A DNA stretch of 64,000 nucleotides from Acidovorax sp. sic0104 (GTDB lineage Bacteria > Pseudomonadota > Gammaproteobacteria > Burkholderiales > Burkholderiaceae_C). Numbering within the stretch: the first letter of the stretch is position 1; every line of letters begins with the position of its first letter. Under the pieces are notes generated by a model that was given only the letters and a program-made list of their open reading frames with translations, was not told the DNA's origin and did not search any database. Below, in pieces: positions 42,089 to 51,842 of the stretch. The DNA lies in the NCBI RefSeq assembly GCF_019219095.1, contig NZ_JAHUWH010000011.1, positions 110,716 to 174,715 on the forward strand, read 5' to 3'. The position numbers and the translations under genes were made by a program.

Positions 42089-43000
42089 ATGCGCCCCCAA
42101 CTCTTGCAAGACACCGCCCTGCGCTACTTCCTGGAAGTGGCCCACAGCGGCTCGCTCACCGAGGCATCGACCCGCCTGCACGTGGCGGCCTCGGCGCTGA
42201 GCCGCCAGATCGCCGGGCTGGAGGCGCAGCTGGGCACGCCGCTCTTCGACCGCCACCCGCGCGGCATGGTGCTCACGGCGGCAGGCGAAATTCTGGCGGT
42301 GCATGCTCGCCGCACGGTGCTGGACGCCGAGCGGGCCTTGGGCGAGATCGGTGCTCTGCAGGGCCTGCGTGCGGGGCAGGTGCGCCTGGCCACTTCCGAC
42401 GCGTTCGCCAACGAACTCGTGCCGCGCCTGTGCGTGGAGTTCCAGCGCACCCACGCAGGCATCCAGTTCAGCGTGATCTCGCTGCCCACCGCCCAGGTGC
42501 CCGACGCCGTGCGCAGCGGCGCGGCCGACATCGGCCTGTGCTTCAGCCGCGCGCCGCACAAGGACATCGAGGTGGCCTATCGGCAAAACGCCCCGGTGCT
42601 GGCGCTGATCCCGCCCGGCCATGCGCTGGCGGGCGCGGCCAGCGTGATGCTGGCGCAGATGGCCGCCTACCCCTTGGCCCTGCCGCCGGCCGAGACCACG
42701 GTGCGCCAGATGATCGACATCGTCTGCAGCCGCCAGGGCCTGCAGCTAGAAGCCGTGCTGATCAGCAACCACGCCAAGACGGTGCTCAACTTCGTCGCCC
42801 ACGGCGGCGGGCTGTCGGTGGCCAGCGAGATCGCCGCGCGCCACCTGGTGGCCGCCGGGGCCGTGGTGGCCGTGCCCATCAGCGACCCGGGCATGGACCT
42901 GCGCGACCTGGAGGTGCAGACCCTGGCCGGCCGCAGCCTGCCAGTGGCCGTGCAGGCGTTTCTGGACCTGCTCAAGGAGCGGCTGCCCGAGCGCTGGTGA
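42089..43000 (+). CDS. LysR-family transcriptional regulator
   Basis: 303 aa from ATG 42089 (MRPQLLQDTALRYFLEVAHS). Helix-turn-helix TEASTRLHVAASALSRQIAG (about 22-41), then the effector-binding domain. The 219-bp divergent region to the Bug gene is where it would bind. It probably controls that gene, and the inducer is unknown. An in-frame ATG at 42041 adds 16 unconserved residues. Confidence 0.9.
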   Translation: MRPQLLQDTALRYFLEVAHSGSLTEASTRLHVAASALSRQIAGLEAQLGTPLFDRHPRGMVLTAAGEILAVHARRTVLDAERALGEIGALQGLRAGQVRLATSDAFANELVPRLCVEFQRTHAGIQFSVISLPTAQVPDAVRSGAADIGLCFSRAPHKDIEVAYRQNAPVLALIPPGHALAGAASVMLAQMAAYPLALPPAETTVRQMIDIVCSRQGLQLEAVLISNHAKTVLNFVAHGGGLSVASEIAARHLVAAGAVVAVPISDPGMDLRDLEVQTLAGRSLPVAVQAFLDLLKERLPERW

Positions 43001-43047
43001 GCCTGCCTGGGCAAGGCCTCGGCAAGGCGGGCAGACAGGCCCCCAGG

Positions 43048-44334
43048 TCAGTGCGGCTCCTGCCACAGGTGCGCGATCCGCGGAAAGCCGCTGGCGTGCG
43101 GGTCTTCGCGCGCCACGATATGGTCCGCCTCGCCGGGGAGCGACAAGTCCACCACCCGCTGCTCGGTGTGCGAGCTGGAGCGCAGGGAAAAGAACACGCG
43201 CACCTTGGGTGCTGTCAGTGCCGCGGGGTTGTGCTCGACCACCACGGCGAGTCGGCCCGACGCCAGGCGCACCAGCGACCCCACGGGGTAGATGCCCACC
43301 ACGCGCACGAAGGCATGTAGAACTGCGGAATCGAAATGCCCCTCCCACTGCGCCATGCGGGCCAGGGCGATGGCCGGGTCCCAGGCATTCTTGTAGGCGC
43401 GCTCGGAAGTCACCGCGTCGTACACGTCGCAGACTGCCGCCATGCGCGCGAACAAGCTGATCTGCGCCCCGGCCAGCCCATGCGGGTAGCCGCTGCCGTC
43501 CAGCTTCTCGTGGTGATGAAGGCAGACGTCGATCACCGAATGCGGAACGGCGCCGCCGCGGCGCAGGATGTCCACCCCATGCCGGGGATGCGCCTGCATC
43601 ACGCGGAACTCTTCGGGCGTGAGCTTGCCGGGCTTGTCCAGGATGTGCCGGGGCACCATCAGTTTGCCCACGTCGTGGAGCAGGCCGCAGAGCCCGGCCT
43701 CGCGCACCTGGGGGGCACTCAGGCCCATCTGGTGCGCCAGGGCGATCATCAGCGTGCACACGGCCACGGAGTGCGCGAAGGTGTAGTCGTCCTTGCGCTG
43801 CAGCCGCACCAGGCCGACCAGCGCGCCCGACTGACTGGCCAGCATGGCGGCCAGCTCATCGACGATGGCAAGGCTCTGGTCCAGGCAGACCGCCTGGCCC
43901 GTGCGCGCCTGGGTGAACAAGGCGCGTACCGCTTCCCGCGCCCGCACCGCCAGGCGCTCGGCGTGCCGGGGCTCTGGCGGGCCAGCCGCCGTGCGCGGAT
44001 GCGGCCCCATGCGCTGCCCGCGCCCGCGCCCGTGCTCGTACTCGTGCCCGAGCAAGGTGGCCACCCCGTGCTGCGCTGGCCTGTCCTGCGCGGCATCCGC
44101 CGCAGATGCAGAGCCGGCAGCAGCGTTGGCAACCGAGGTCGTGACAACATCCGCCCCCCGCGATACGTCGATCCAGCAGTGCGCAACGCCACTCGCGCGC
44201 AGGGCCCGCACATCGGCCGTACCTTGCAGCGCGAAGCGGCTGCGCCAGAACGGGTGGGCCACCCAGGGTGCGTCCAGGGAGTGAATGAACATGCCGGGCA
44301 CGGCCTGCTCGACAGGAATCCGTCTCAGTGACAT
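43048..44334 (-). CDS. HD-GYP domain phosphodiesterase, paralogue of the one at 35523
   Basis: 428 aa from ATG 44334 (MSLRRIPVEQAVPGMFIHSL). Same plan as the 35523 gene: DUF3391-like start, HD-GYP core (HSVAVCTLM, HDVGK, HHHEKLDGSGYP) and the C-terminal YPVGSLVRLASGRLAVVV module ending in AREDPHASGFPRIAHLW. A basic, low-complexity insert (EYEHGRGRGQRMGPHPRTAA) replaces the proline linker. It likely hydrolyses cyclic di-GMP. It follows the chemoreceptor gene by 58 bp on the same strand, perhaps as one unit. Confidence 0.92.
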   Translation of the reverse strand: MSLRRIPVEQAVPGMFIHSLDAPWVAHPFWRSRFALQGTADVRALRASGVAHCWIDVSRGADVVTTSVANAAAGSASAADAAQDRPAQHGVATLLGHEYEHGRGRGQRMGPHPRTAAGPPEPRHAERLAVRAREAVRALFTQARTGQAVCLDQSLAIVDELAAMLASQSGALVGLVRLQRKDDYTFAHSVAVCTLMIALAHQMGLSAPQVREAGLCGLLHDVGKLMVPRHILDKPGKLTPEEFRVMQAHPRHGVDILRRGGAVPHSVIDVCLHHHEKLDGSGYPHGLAGAQISLFARMAAVCDVYDAVTSERAYKNAWDPAIALARMAQWEGHFDSAVLHAFVRVVGIYPVGSLVRLASGRLAVVVEHNPAALTAPKVRVFFSLRSSSHTEQRVVDLSLPGEADHIVAREDPHASGFPRIAHLWQEPH

Positions 44335-44392
44335 GCGCGGTCTCTCCGGGCGCTCGGCCAGGGCGCGCAAAGCTGGCGCCCGGCGCGGAACG

Positions 44393-46099
44393 TCAGAACT
44401 GCTTCCAGGCGTCACCCGCCAGGGCCACGCGTCCCGCGCCCTGCGCAGCCGGCGCGGGACGCAGCGCCGCTGCCGGCCGCTTCGCGGTAGCGGTCACCGC
44501 GACATGCCCGGCCGCGGCGACGGTGCGCTTCGCACCATCGCCGAGGTCAAACACCGCGACGGCCTGCACCAGTTGCTGCGCCTGGTGGTTCAGGCTGTCC
44601 GCCGCGGCCGCAGCCTCTTCCACCAGGGCCGCGTTCTGCTGGGTCACGGTGTCCAGCTGTATCACCGCTTCGTTGATCTGTCCGATGCCCGCGGTCTGCT
44701 CCTGCGTCGCCGAGGTGATCTCGCCGATCAGGTCGGCCACGCTGCGCACCTGGGTGACCAGCGCGCCCATCACCTGGCCGGCATCGTTGACCAGCTGGCT
44801 GCCTTTCTCCACCCGGCCCACGCTGTCGTGGATCAGGTCCTTGATTTCCTTGGCCGCCAGCGCGCTCTTTTGCGCCAGGCTGCGCACTTCCCCCGCCACC
44901 ACGGCGAAGCCGCGCCCCTGCTCGCCGGCCCGGGCCGCTTCGACTGCCGCATTCAGGGCCAGGATGTTGGTCTGGAAGGCAATGCCATCGATGACACCAA
45001 TGATGTCGGAGATACGCTGGGACGATGCGTTGATCTCCTGCATCGTGGTCACGACCTGCCCCACCACCCGGCCGCCGTCCTGGGCCGCAGCGCTGGCGGT
45101 GCGCGCCAGGTCGGCCGCCTGGCGCGACGCGTCGGCGCTGCTTTGCACCGTGCTGGTCAGTTCTTCCATCGACGCGGCGGTTTCTTCCAGGTTGCTGGCC
45201 TGCTCTTCGGTGCGCTGGGACAGGTCGGTGTTGCCCACCGCAATCTGGCTCGCGCCCGTGGCGATGCTGTCGCTGGCCTCGCGCACGGTTCCGACCACCT
45301 CGCGCAGGGAGCGCTGCATGCCGTGCATCGCCGCCACCACGCTGCCGGCACCGGCGCGCGAGGTATCGATCGGCAGCGACAGATTGCCGGCGGCAATCGC
45401 GTTGGCGGCGTGCGCCACATCCGCGGGTTCGCCCCCCAGGGACCGCGTGAGGCTGCGGGTCAGGGCAATGCCCACGAACAAGCCCACCAGCACACCACCG
45501 GCCGTCAGCGTGATCAGCAGCACGCGGATGTGGCCGTAGATCGCATCGGTTTCTTGGTTCAACGCCTTCGCGTCGCCGCGCTTGCGCTCGACCAGTTGGC
45601 CCAGCAGGTCGTCGGCCTGGTCAGCCAGTGGGCGAACAGCCTGCATCTTGTCGATGGAGGCGCGGGTGCTGTTGAGCTCCTCGCCTTGCAATAGCACGGC
45701 CACCTGGTCCAGGCCGGAGGCATATGCACGCAGCGCCGCGCCGGCATCACGCGCCAGCGCCTTCCCGGCGTCGCTCACAAAATACTGGGTCGAGCTCTCC
45801 AGCTCGCTCTGCGCCAGGGTCAGGCGGCGCGTGACGGACTGCAGGTGCCTTGCGCGCTCCTGCTCGGTGGCCGACAGGACCGCACTGCGCATGGACCGCC
45901 CTGCGGCAATGAGGCTGATGTTGGCTTCGGTGGCGTGCAGCATGCCGGCGATCTCGCGCTCGTACATCAGTTGGGCGAGGTCGTTGATCTGCGAAGACTT
46001 CTGAATGCCGTTGACACCGATCAGCGCGCCGATGGCCGCGACAGTGAGGAAGCCTCCGATCAGCTTGCTTCCCACCGTGAGTTTCTTGAACCATTGCAC
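44393..46099 (-). CDS. Methyl-accepting chemotaxis protein with CheR-docking tail
   Basis: 568 aa. Membrane helix (about 12-30), four-helix periplasmic sensor, second helix (about 187-210), HAMP, and the cytoplasmic signalling hairpin with its tip near residue 383 ([20 protein letters not shown]). The last five residues, AWKQF, fit the xWxxF pentapeptide that tethers CheR and CheB in E. coli Tar and Tsr. The ligand is unknown. The downstream HD-GYP gene may link it to cyclic di-GMP. Confidence 0.94.
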   Translation of the reverse strand: MQWFKKLTVGSKLIGGFLTVAAIGALIGVNGIQKSSQINDLAQLMYEREIAGMLHATEANISLIAAGRSMRSAVLSATEQERARHLQSVTRRLTLAQSELESSTQYFVSDAGKALARDAGAALRAYASGLDQVAVLLQGEELNSTRASIDKMQAVRPLADQADDLLGQLVERKRGDAKALNQETDAIYGHIRVLLITLTAGGVLVGLFVGIALTRSLTRSLGGEPADVAHAANAIAAGNLSLPIDTSRAGAGSVVAAMHGMQRSLREVVGTVREASDSIATGASQIAVGNTDLSQRTEEQASNLEETAASMEELTSTVQSSADASRQAADLARTASAAAQDGGRVVGQVVTTMQEINASSQRISDIIGVIDGIAFQTNILALNAAVEAARAGEQGRGFAVVAGEVRSLAQKSALAAKEIKDLIHDSVGRVEKGSQLVNDAGQVMGALVTQVRSVADLIGEITSATQEQTAGIGQINEAVIQLDTVTQQNAALVEEAAAAADSLNHQAQQLVQAVAVFDLGDGAKRTVAAAGHVAVTATAKRPAAALRPAPAAQGAGRVALAGDAWKQF

Positions 46100-46267
46100 G
46101 ACGACGTTTCCTTTTCCGGGTTGATGGCAGCGCGGCGGGGGTGCTCTGCGCGCTGCGCGGGGGCTGCCGGTGCCCCCGGCCTTGCGGGATTGTCCGTAAG
46201 GGGTTACCCGTGCGTATACACGATTCGCGCAATTGCCTGCGCGTTTAACGCAAAAGTGTGATCATGC

Positions 46268-47392
46268 GTGTGCGTTGAGCGCTGTTGGCTGCGCAGCTCG
46301 GCGGTACACTGCGAAGCCCGAGGACCGGGCCTGACACCCCAGGCACTGCCTCTTCACGCACCGACCCTCTTGCATTCAGCGGTATTGCTCCCTGCCTCAC
46401 ACGCCAGTACCACCCCCTTGCTCTTCGGCGACGACCGTTGCGTGACGTTCTCCGCCCCGGCCGCATTCGGAGCCGCTGTGCTGCCGCTGTGGCCCCGGCT
46501 GCAGGACTGCGATGCCAAGCCGCGCGACGGGAGCTTTGCGGGGCGGACCGCGTCCATCCTGCTGCCCGGCATGTCGGTGATGGCTGCGTCGTTCACATCG
46601 CTTCGGGTGTCCGTGTCCGACAACACGCGCACGTCCGTCGCCTTCCAGCTGCAAGGGAACAACCGGCTGCGCATCCAGAACCGCACGCTGGAGTTGAACG
46701 GCACCCGGTGCCTGTTCGTTCCGGTGGGCTCCGGCCCGCAGGAGGCCGTCGGCCAGGACCAGAACGTGCTCATGATGCAGATCGATCCGCAGGCGCTGCA
46801 CGCGGCGGCGCGGGCGCTGCGGGGGCTGGAGCCCGACCACCCGGTGGACCTGGACTGCGGCCATGCGCGCTTTCTCACCGCGGCGACCGGGCCGTCCCTG
46901 GAGGCGCTGGCACGCCACATCGGCGCCACCATCAACCTGCACGCGGACCATCCGCATCTCTTGCACCAGCTCGGGTTCCAGGACGTCGTGTACCGCCAGC
47001 TGGTCCTGCTGTTCAGGCCCGACTGGCTGACCGACGCCCCCCCGCTGCCGCGCGCGGGCAGCCTGCGGGAGCGGCGCGCCATCGACAGGGTGTGCGATGC
47101 CATGCTGGCCGACCCGGGGGCCCGCTTCACCATCAGCGGGCTGGCCGAGCTGGGAGGCCTGTCGGTCAGAGCCCTGCAGTACGCGTTTCAGAGCCGTTTT
47201 GGCCAGTCTCCGATGCAGTGGCTGCGCGATCAGCGGCTGGACCATGCCCGCAGGCTGCTGCTGCAGGGCACCTCGCAGAGCATCGCGCGGATTGCGCTGG
47301 ACTGTGGCTTTGCCACGGCCAGCAGTTTCTCGGCGTTCTATCGCGCGCGCTACGGCGAATCCCCCGCGCAATCCCGCGCCCGAAGCCTTTGA
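46268..47392 (+). CDS. AraC-family transcriptional regulator
   Basis: Up to 374 aa from GTG 46268; the start is uncertain, and GTG 46442 is an alternative. The C-terminal AraC domain is clear: two helix-turn-helix units, SGLAELGGLSVRALQYAFQS and IARIALDCGFATASSFSAFY, then RYGESPAQ. The amino-terminal part has LQGNNRLRIQNRTLEL, like the cupin-type AraC-binding-like (AraC_binding_2) sensor. The target is unknown; it is divergent from the chemoreceptor gene and convergent with ung. Confidence 0.85.
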   Translation: MCVERCWLRSSAVHCEARGPGLTPQALPLHAPTLLHSAVLLPASHASTTPLLFGDDRCVTFSAPAAFGAAVLPLWPRLQDCDAKPRDGSFAGRTASILLPGMSVMAASFTSLRVSVSDNTRTSVAFQLQGNNRLRIQNRTLELNGTRCLFVPVGSGPQEAVGQDQNVLMMQIDPQALHAAARALRGLEPDHPVDLDCGHARFLTAATGPSLEALARHIGATINLHADHPHLLHQLGFQDVVYRQLVLLFRPDWLTDAPPLPRAGSLRERRAIDRVCDAMLADPGARFTISGLAELGGLSVRALQYAFQSRFGQSPMQWLRDQRLDHARRLLLQGTSQSIARIALDCGFATASSFSAFYRARYGESPAQSRARSL

Positions 47393-47414
47393 CGGCTGGG
47401 CGCATCCTGGCCCG

Positions 47415-48131
47415 TCAGTAGCCGTGCTGCGCCCGGAAGTCCCGCGCCTGGCTGAAATGCCCGTTGCCGATGAACGGCACGGGCGGGCGCAGGGCGGACA
47501 GGGGCGAGGGGTGGTTGGACATGAGCAACAGGTGCCCCCGGCCCTGCGGGATGAGGGCCCGTTTGGACTGGGCATGCGAGCCCCAGAGCATGAACACCAC
47601 GGGCCGCTCGCCCTCGGCCACGTGGCGGATGACCTCGTCGGTCAGCGCTTCCCAGCCCTTGCCGGCGTGGCTGGCGGGCTGGCCCTCTTCCACCGTGAGG
47701 CCGGTGTTGAGCAGCAGCACGCCGTTTTTTGCCCACTTCACCAGGCTGCCGCCGGGCTGCGGGAACGGCGGGAAGGCCACGCCCAGGTCGCGCTGCATTT
47801 CCTTGAAGATGTTCTGCAGAGAGGGCGGCAGGCGCACGCCCGGCGCCACCGAGAACGCCAGCCCCTCGGCCTGTCCGCGCCCGTGGTACGGGTCCTGGCC
47901 CAGGATGACCACGCGCACCTCTTCGGGCGGTGTGAGCTCCAGCGCGCGCAGCGGGCGCGGCGGGAAGATCACCGCGCCGGCATCGAGCCGCGACTGCAGG
48001 AACGCGCGCAGCGACTGCCCCCGCGCCCCGGCGAAGAAGGCATCGACCAGGGGCTGCCAGCCTGGGGCCACCGACCAGTCTGCGGGGTCGGCAGCCTGCA
48101 GCTGGGTAGGGTTCGCACCGGCGTCACTCAT
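47415..48131 (-). CDS. ung: Uracil-DNA glycosylase
   Basis: 238 aa from ATG 48131 (MSDAGANPTQ). Family 1 active site: the water-activating motif GQDPYHG (Asp80) and the Leu/His loop NHPSPLS (His207). It removes uracil from DNA as the first base-excision step. The amino-terminal 20 residues are not conserved. It is downstream of trpC on the same strand with a palindromic repeat in the 68-bp gap. Confidence 0.97.
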   Translation of the reverse strand: MSDAGANPTQLQAADPADWSVAPGWQPLVDAFFAGARGQSLRAFLQSRLDAGAVIFPPRPLRALELTPPEEVRVVILGQDPYHGRGQAEGLAFSVAPGVRLPPSLQNIFKEMQRDLGVAFPPFPQPGGSLVKWAKNGVLLLNTGLTVEEGQPASHAGKGWEALTDEVIRHVAEGERPVVFMLWGSHAQSKRALIPQGRGHLLLMSNHPSPLSALRPPVPFIGNGHFSQARDFRAQHGY

Positions 48132-48147
48132 AGTCAAAAAGACCTCT

Positions 48148-48186
48148 ACCGCTTGATGGACAAGCGCAATAAGCTATCAAAAACAG
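48148..48186. repeat. AGCTATC-family element between trpC and ung
   Basis: ACCGCTTGATGGACAAGCGC-like hairpin followed by the core AAGCTATCAA (48171-48180). Same family as the elements at 13758, 21898 and 38991. Confidence 0.5.
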
Positions 48187-48199
48187 AGCATTCGCACAA

Positions 48200-49000
48200 T
48201 CAGGCGAACAGCTTGGCCAGCGCTTCGCCCGGCTCCGGCGCACGCATGAACGCCTCGCCCACCAGAAACGCGTGCACGCCGGCATCGCGCATGCGCTTCA
48301 CGTCGTCGGGCTTCAGGATGCCCGACTCGGTGACCAGCAGCCGGTCGGCCGGCACGTCCTTGAGCAGGCCCAGGGTGGTGTCCAGCGTGACCTCGAAGGT
48401 GCGCAGGTTGCGGTTGTTGATGCCCACGAGCGGCGTCTTGAGCCTGAGCGCGCGCTGCAGCTCGGCGCCGTCGTGCACCTCCACCAGCACCGCCATGTCC
48501 AGGCTGCGCGCAATGGCCTCAAAGTCGGCCATCTGGGCGTCGTCCAGGCTGGCCGCGATCAGCAAGATGGCATCCGCCCCCATCGCCCGGGACTCGTAGA
48601 TCTGGTACGCATCGACCATGAAGTCCTTGCGCAGCACCGGCAGCTGGCAGCTGGCGCGCGCCTGCTTCAAGTAGTCCACGCTGCCCTGGAAGAACTGCTT
48701 GTCCGTCAGCACCGACAGGCAGGCCGCGCTCACCTTGCCATCGCCATCGGCATAGCTTTGCGCGATGTCGGCGGGGATGAAGTCGGCGCGCAGCACGCCC
48801 TTGCTGGGGCTGGCCTTCTTGACCTCGGCAATCACCGCCGCCTGGCCCTTGGCGATCTTGGCGCGCAGCGCGCCTTCGAAGTCGCGCGTGAGCACACGGC
48901 TCTCGGCATCGGCGCGGATGGCGTCGAGGGGTGTGCGCTTCTTGGCAGCGGCCACTTCTTCGTGCTTGACGGCCACGATCTTGTTGAGGATGTCGCTCAT
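48200..49000 (-). CDS. trpC: Indole-3-glycerol-phosphate synthase
   Basis: 266 aa, monofunctional. [40 protein letters not shown] (phosphate and substrate binding), [20 protein letters not shown], and [14 protein letters not shown] are the family blocks. TIM-barrel enzyme that closes the indole ring from CdRP. It is the last trp gene of the cluster; the 181-bp gap to trpD contains GC-rich repeat sequence. trpF, trpB and trpA are not here, which is normal in this order. Confidence 0.97.
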   Translation of the reverse strand: MSDILNKIVAVKHEEVAAAKKRTPLDAIRADAESRVLTRDFEGALRAKIAKGQAAVIAEVKKASPSKGVLRADFIPADIAQSYADGDGKVSAACLSVLTDKQFFQGSVDYLKQARASCQLPVLRKDFMVDAYQIYESRAMGADAILLIAASLDDAQMADFEAIARSLDMAVLVEVHDGAELQRALRLKTPLVGINNRNLRTFEVTLDTTLGLLKDVPADRLLVTESGILKPDDVKRMRDAGVHAFLVGEAFMRAPEPGEALAKLFA

Positions 49001-49181
49001 GGGAAACCTGCCTTTTCAACCCCGGCGGGGTTGCGATTGAACGTTGAAACATGGCGCGAGCGCAACGCCCGCGCGGCCCGAAGCGGAGGACACCGCAGCG
49101 CTGGCTTTGTCAGGCTGCGGGTGTCGTCCCCCTTTGCGCAGGAGAAGGGGGAAGCGGCACTGCCGCTCAGGGGGTTGATCT
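49001..49181. repeat. Repeat-rich trpD-trpC gap
   Basis: 181 bp without a gene. It contains cccggcggggttg and a segment GAAGCGGCACTGCCGCTCAG (about 49150-49169) that folds into a hairpin next to a GGGGG run, a sequence type I recognise as common in intergenic regions of Comamonadaceae. It may be transcribed within the trp mRNA and lower or delay trpC expression. Confidence 0.45.
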
Positions 49182-50213
49182 TCATGCAGCCAGCGCATGC
49201 GTGCGCATGACCATCTGCTCAAGTTTGGCCAGCGCTGCGCCGGAGGCGACCGCAGCCCGCGCTTTGGCCAGACCTGCGGGCACCGAGTCGACCACGTTGG
49301 CCGCATACAGCGCCACGCCCGCGTTCAGGCAGACGATGTCCTGCGCGGCGCCGGGTTCGCCCTTGAGCACGCCGATCAGCATCTCACGCGACTGCTCGGG
49401 GGATTCGACCTTCAAGGCGCGGTTGCTGGACATGGACATGCCGAAGTCCTCGGGGTGGATTTCATACTCGGTGATCTGCCCGTTCTTCAGCTCGCCCACC
49501 AGCGTGGCCGCGCCCAGGCTGACTTCGTCCATACCGTCGCGGCCGTAGACCACCATGGCGTGCTCGGCGCCCAGGCGCTGCAGCGCGCGCACCTGGATGC
49601 CCACGAGGTCGGGGTGGAACACGCCCATCAGGATGTTGGGCGCGCCCGCCGGGTTGGTCAGCGGGCCCAGGATGTTGAAGATGGTGCGCACGCCCAGCTC
49701 CTTGCGCACCGGGGCCACGTTCTTCATGGCAGGGTGGTGGTTGGGCGCGAACATGAAGCCGATGCCCACCTCTGCAATGCACCGCGCAATCTGCTCGGGC
49801 TTGAGGTTGATGTGGATGCCCAGGGCCTCCATCACGTCGGCGCTACCGCTCTTGCTGGACACGCCGCGCCCGCCGTGCTTGCTGACCTTGGCGCCCGCCG
49901 CTGCGGCCACGAACATGGAGCAGGTGGAGATGTTGAAGGTGTTGGCGCCGTCGCCGCCCGTGCCCACAATGTCCACGAGGTGCTTGCTGTCCGGCACGTG
50001 GACCTTGGTGGAGAACTCGCGCATGACCTGCGCGGCGGCCGTGATCTCGCCGATGGTTTCCTTCTTCACGCGCAGGCCGGTGACGATGGCTGCCGTCATG
50101 ACGGGCGACAGCTCGCCGCTCATGATCATGCGCATCAGGTGCAGCATCTCGTCGTGGAAGATTTCGCGGTGCTCGATGGTGCGCTGCAGCGCTTCCTGAG
50201 GGGTGATGGACAT
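49182..50213 (-). CDS. trpD: Anthranilate phosphoribosyltransferase
   Basis: 343 aa from ATG 50213 ([20 protein letters not shown]). The PRPP-binding motif [18 protein letters not shown] lies near residue 78, and [20 protein letters not shown] follows. It joins anthranilate to PRPP. It is separate from TrpG here, not fused as in E. coli. A LysE-type gene stands between trpG and trpD. The longer upstream frame was rejected because it antisenses that gene. Confidence 0.97.
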   Translation of the reverse strand: MSITPQEALQRTIEHREIFHDEMLHLMRMIMSGELSPVMTAAIVTGLRVKKETIGEITAAAQVMREFSTKVHVPDSKHLVDIVGTGGDGANTFNISTCSMFVAAAAGAKVSKHGGRGVSSKSGSADVMEALGIHINLKPEQIARCIAEVGIGFMFAPNHHPAMKNVAPVRKELGVRTIFNILGPLTNPAGAPNILMGVFHPDLVGIQVRALQRLGAEHAMVVYGRDGMDEVSLGAATLVGELKNGQITEYEIHPEDFGMSMSSNRALKVESPEQSREMLIGVLKGEPGAAQDIVCLNAGVALYAANVVDSVPAGLAKARAAVASGAALAKLEQMVMRTHALAA

Positions 50214-50239
50214 GGGAAGAGGTCTCCGTCTCTTGGTTT

Positions 50240-50908
50240 TCAGGGCGCCGGGCGGTCTGAGAACGCCAGCTTGAGGCCGAAGCCGATGAACATCGCACCC
50301 GCGACGCGGTCGAGCCAGTGCATGCCGCGCTGGACCGCGCCCACGCGGCGCGCCATCCAGCCCGCCGCCAGCGCCCAGGCCGTGTTCACAGGGATGGCAT
50401 TCACGTTGAACAGCACCCCCAGCAGCACGAAGGCCAGCGCCTTGTTGTCCGTGCCCGGCGCAATGAACTGTGGCACGAAAGCCAGGAAGAAGATGGCGAC
50501 CTTGGGGTTGAGCACGTTGGTCCAGAAGCCGCCCATGAAAATGCTGCGCAGCGAGACTGGAACAGCCGGGGCCGCCTGGGCTGCGGCAATCGCCGCACCG
50601 CTGCCGCCGTCGCACGATGCCTTGGAGAACAGCATGCGCACGCCCATCCACAGCAGGTAAGCCGCACCCACCCACTTGAGCACGGTGAACGCCGTGGCCG
50701 ATGCGGCCAGCAGCGCGCCCACGCCCACCGCAGCGGCGAAGATGTGCACGAAGCACCCGGCGGTGATCCCCAGGCCCGCCACGATGCCCGCACGTGTGCC
50801 GGAGCGCAGCGCGTTGGAGACGATGTAGAGCACGTCGGGGCCGGGCGTGAGGTTGAGCAGCCAGCCGGCGGCGACGAACATGAGCAACTGGTGCGTTTCG
50901 ATGATCAT
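50240..50908 (-). CDS. LysE/RhtB-family amino acid exporter
   Basis: 222 aa, about six membrane helices. The family signature is [20 protein letters not shown] (about residues 18-37), with [10 protein letters not shown] near 130. Such proteins export amino acids such as homoserine, threonine or lysine. Its place inside the trp cluster, overlapping the trpG stop by 4 bp and 26 bp before trpD, suggests export of tryptophan, anthranilate or a related compound, which is inference only. Confidence 0.92.
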   Translation of the reverse strand: MIIETHQLLMFVAAGWLLNLTPGPDVLYIVSNALRSGTRAGIVAGLGITAGCFVHIFAAAVGVGALLAASATAFTVLKWVGAAYLLWMGVRMLFSKASCDGGSGAAIAAAQAAPAVPVSLRSIFMGGFWTNVLNPKVAIFFLAFVPQFIAPGTDNKALAFVLLGVLFNVNAIPVNTAWALAAGWMARRVGAVQRGMHWLDRVAGAMFIGFGLKLAFSDRPAP

Positions 50909-51477
50909 GCGCGCTGCTCCAGGAAGTTCTTGAGCATTGCGTGGCCATGCTCGGTGAGGATGCTCTCGGGGTGGAACTGCACGCCCTCTATGGCCAGTTC
51001 CTTGTGGCGCACGCCCATGATCTCGCCGTCATCCGTCCAGGCGGTGACCTGCAGCATCTCGGGGCACGAGGCGCGCTCGATGGCCAGCGAGTGGTAGCGG
51101 TTGACCGTGAACTTCTCGGGCAGGCCCGCGAAAACGCCCTGCTGCGTGGTGGTGATGACGCTGGTCTTGCCGTGCATCAGCTCCTGCGCGCGGATGATGG
51201 TGCCGCCGAAGGCCGCGCCGATGCTCTGGTGGCCCAGGCACACTCCGAGGATGGGCAGCTTGCCCGCGAAGTGCTGGATCGCCGCCACCGAGATGCCGGC
51301 CTCGGCGGGCGAGCACGGGCCGGGCGAGATCACCAGGCGGTCGGGGGCGCGCTGCGCGATGCCTTCGAGGGTGATCTCGTCGTTGCGGAACACCTCGACC
51401 TCGGCACCGAGCTCGCCGAAGTACTGCACGATGTTGTAGGTGAAGCTGTCGTAGTTGTCGACCATCAAGAGTTTCAT
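50905..51477 (-). CDS. trpG: Anthranilate synthase glutamine amidotransferase component
   Basis: 190 aa from ATG 51477 ([20 protein letters not shown]). Class I amidotransferase triad: Cys80 in [10 protein letters not shown], His169 and Glu171 in VQFHPESIL. It gives ammonia from glutamine to TrpE and may also serve PabB for folate. Start overlaps the chorismate mutase stop by 4 bp (ATGA). Confidence 0.97.
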   Translation of the reverse strand: MKLLMVDNYDSFTYNIVQYFGELGAEVEVFRNDEITLEGIAQRAPDRLVISPGPCSPAEAGISVAAIQHFAGKLPILGVCLGHQSIGAAFGGTIIRAQELMHGKTSVITTTQQGVFAGLPEKFTVNRYHSLAIERASCPEMLQVTAWTDDGEIMGVRHKELAIEGVQFHPESILTEHGHAMLKNFLEQRA

Positions 51478-51842
51478 GCTGCGCTCCCTGCGGCGTGCGC
51501 GGCCGCGTCGCTGGCGTGCCCGGCGCGCAGGCGCGCGAACTCGCGGTGTTCGTGGGCAATGGAGGCTTCCATGATGCCGCGGTAGATGGCCTCGATGAGG
51601 TCGCTGTGGCCGCCGTCGGCCTGGGCTGCGGCACGCACGCGCCGCACGATGGCCTCGATGCGCGCTTCGTCGCGCACCTGCGCGTCGCTCTGCTTGATGC
51701 GCGCGGCCTGCGTCATGTAGCCGCTGCGCTCCACCAGCAGGGGCACCAGGACGTCGTCGAGCGCGTCGATGCGCGCACGCACCTCGGCCATGGTGGTGCA
51801 GTGCTGCACCCTGTCGATGGCTTTTGTGGTGAGGGTGCTCAT
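51474..51842 (-). CDS. AroQ-type chorismate mutase
   Basis: 122 aa from ATG 51842 ([12 protein letters not shown]). All-helical AroQ/PchB fold: [19 protein letters not shown] and [20 protein letters not shown] carry the Arg and Lys residues that bind chorismate, and [16 protein letters not shown] forms the third helix. It could convert chorismate to prephenate, or act as an isochorismate pyruvate-lyase, which has the same fold. It overlaps trpE by 4 bp and trpG by 4 bp, so all three are translationally coupled. Placing a chorismate-consuming enzyme between the two anthranilate synthase subunits is striking. Confidence 0.88.
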   Translation of the reverse strand: MSTLTTKAIDRVQHCTTMAEVRARIDALDDVLVPLLVERSGYMTQAARIKQSDAQVRDEARIEAIVRRVRAAAQADGGHSDLIEAIYRGIMEASIAHEHREFARLRAGHASDAAAHAAGSAA

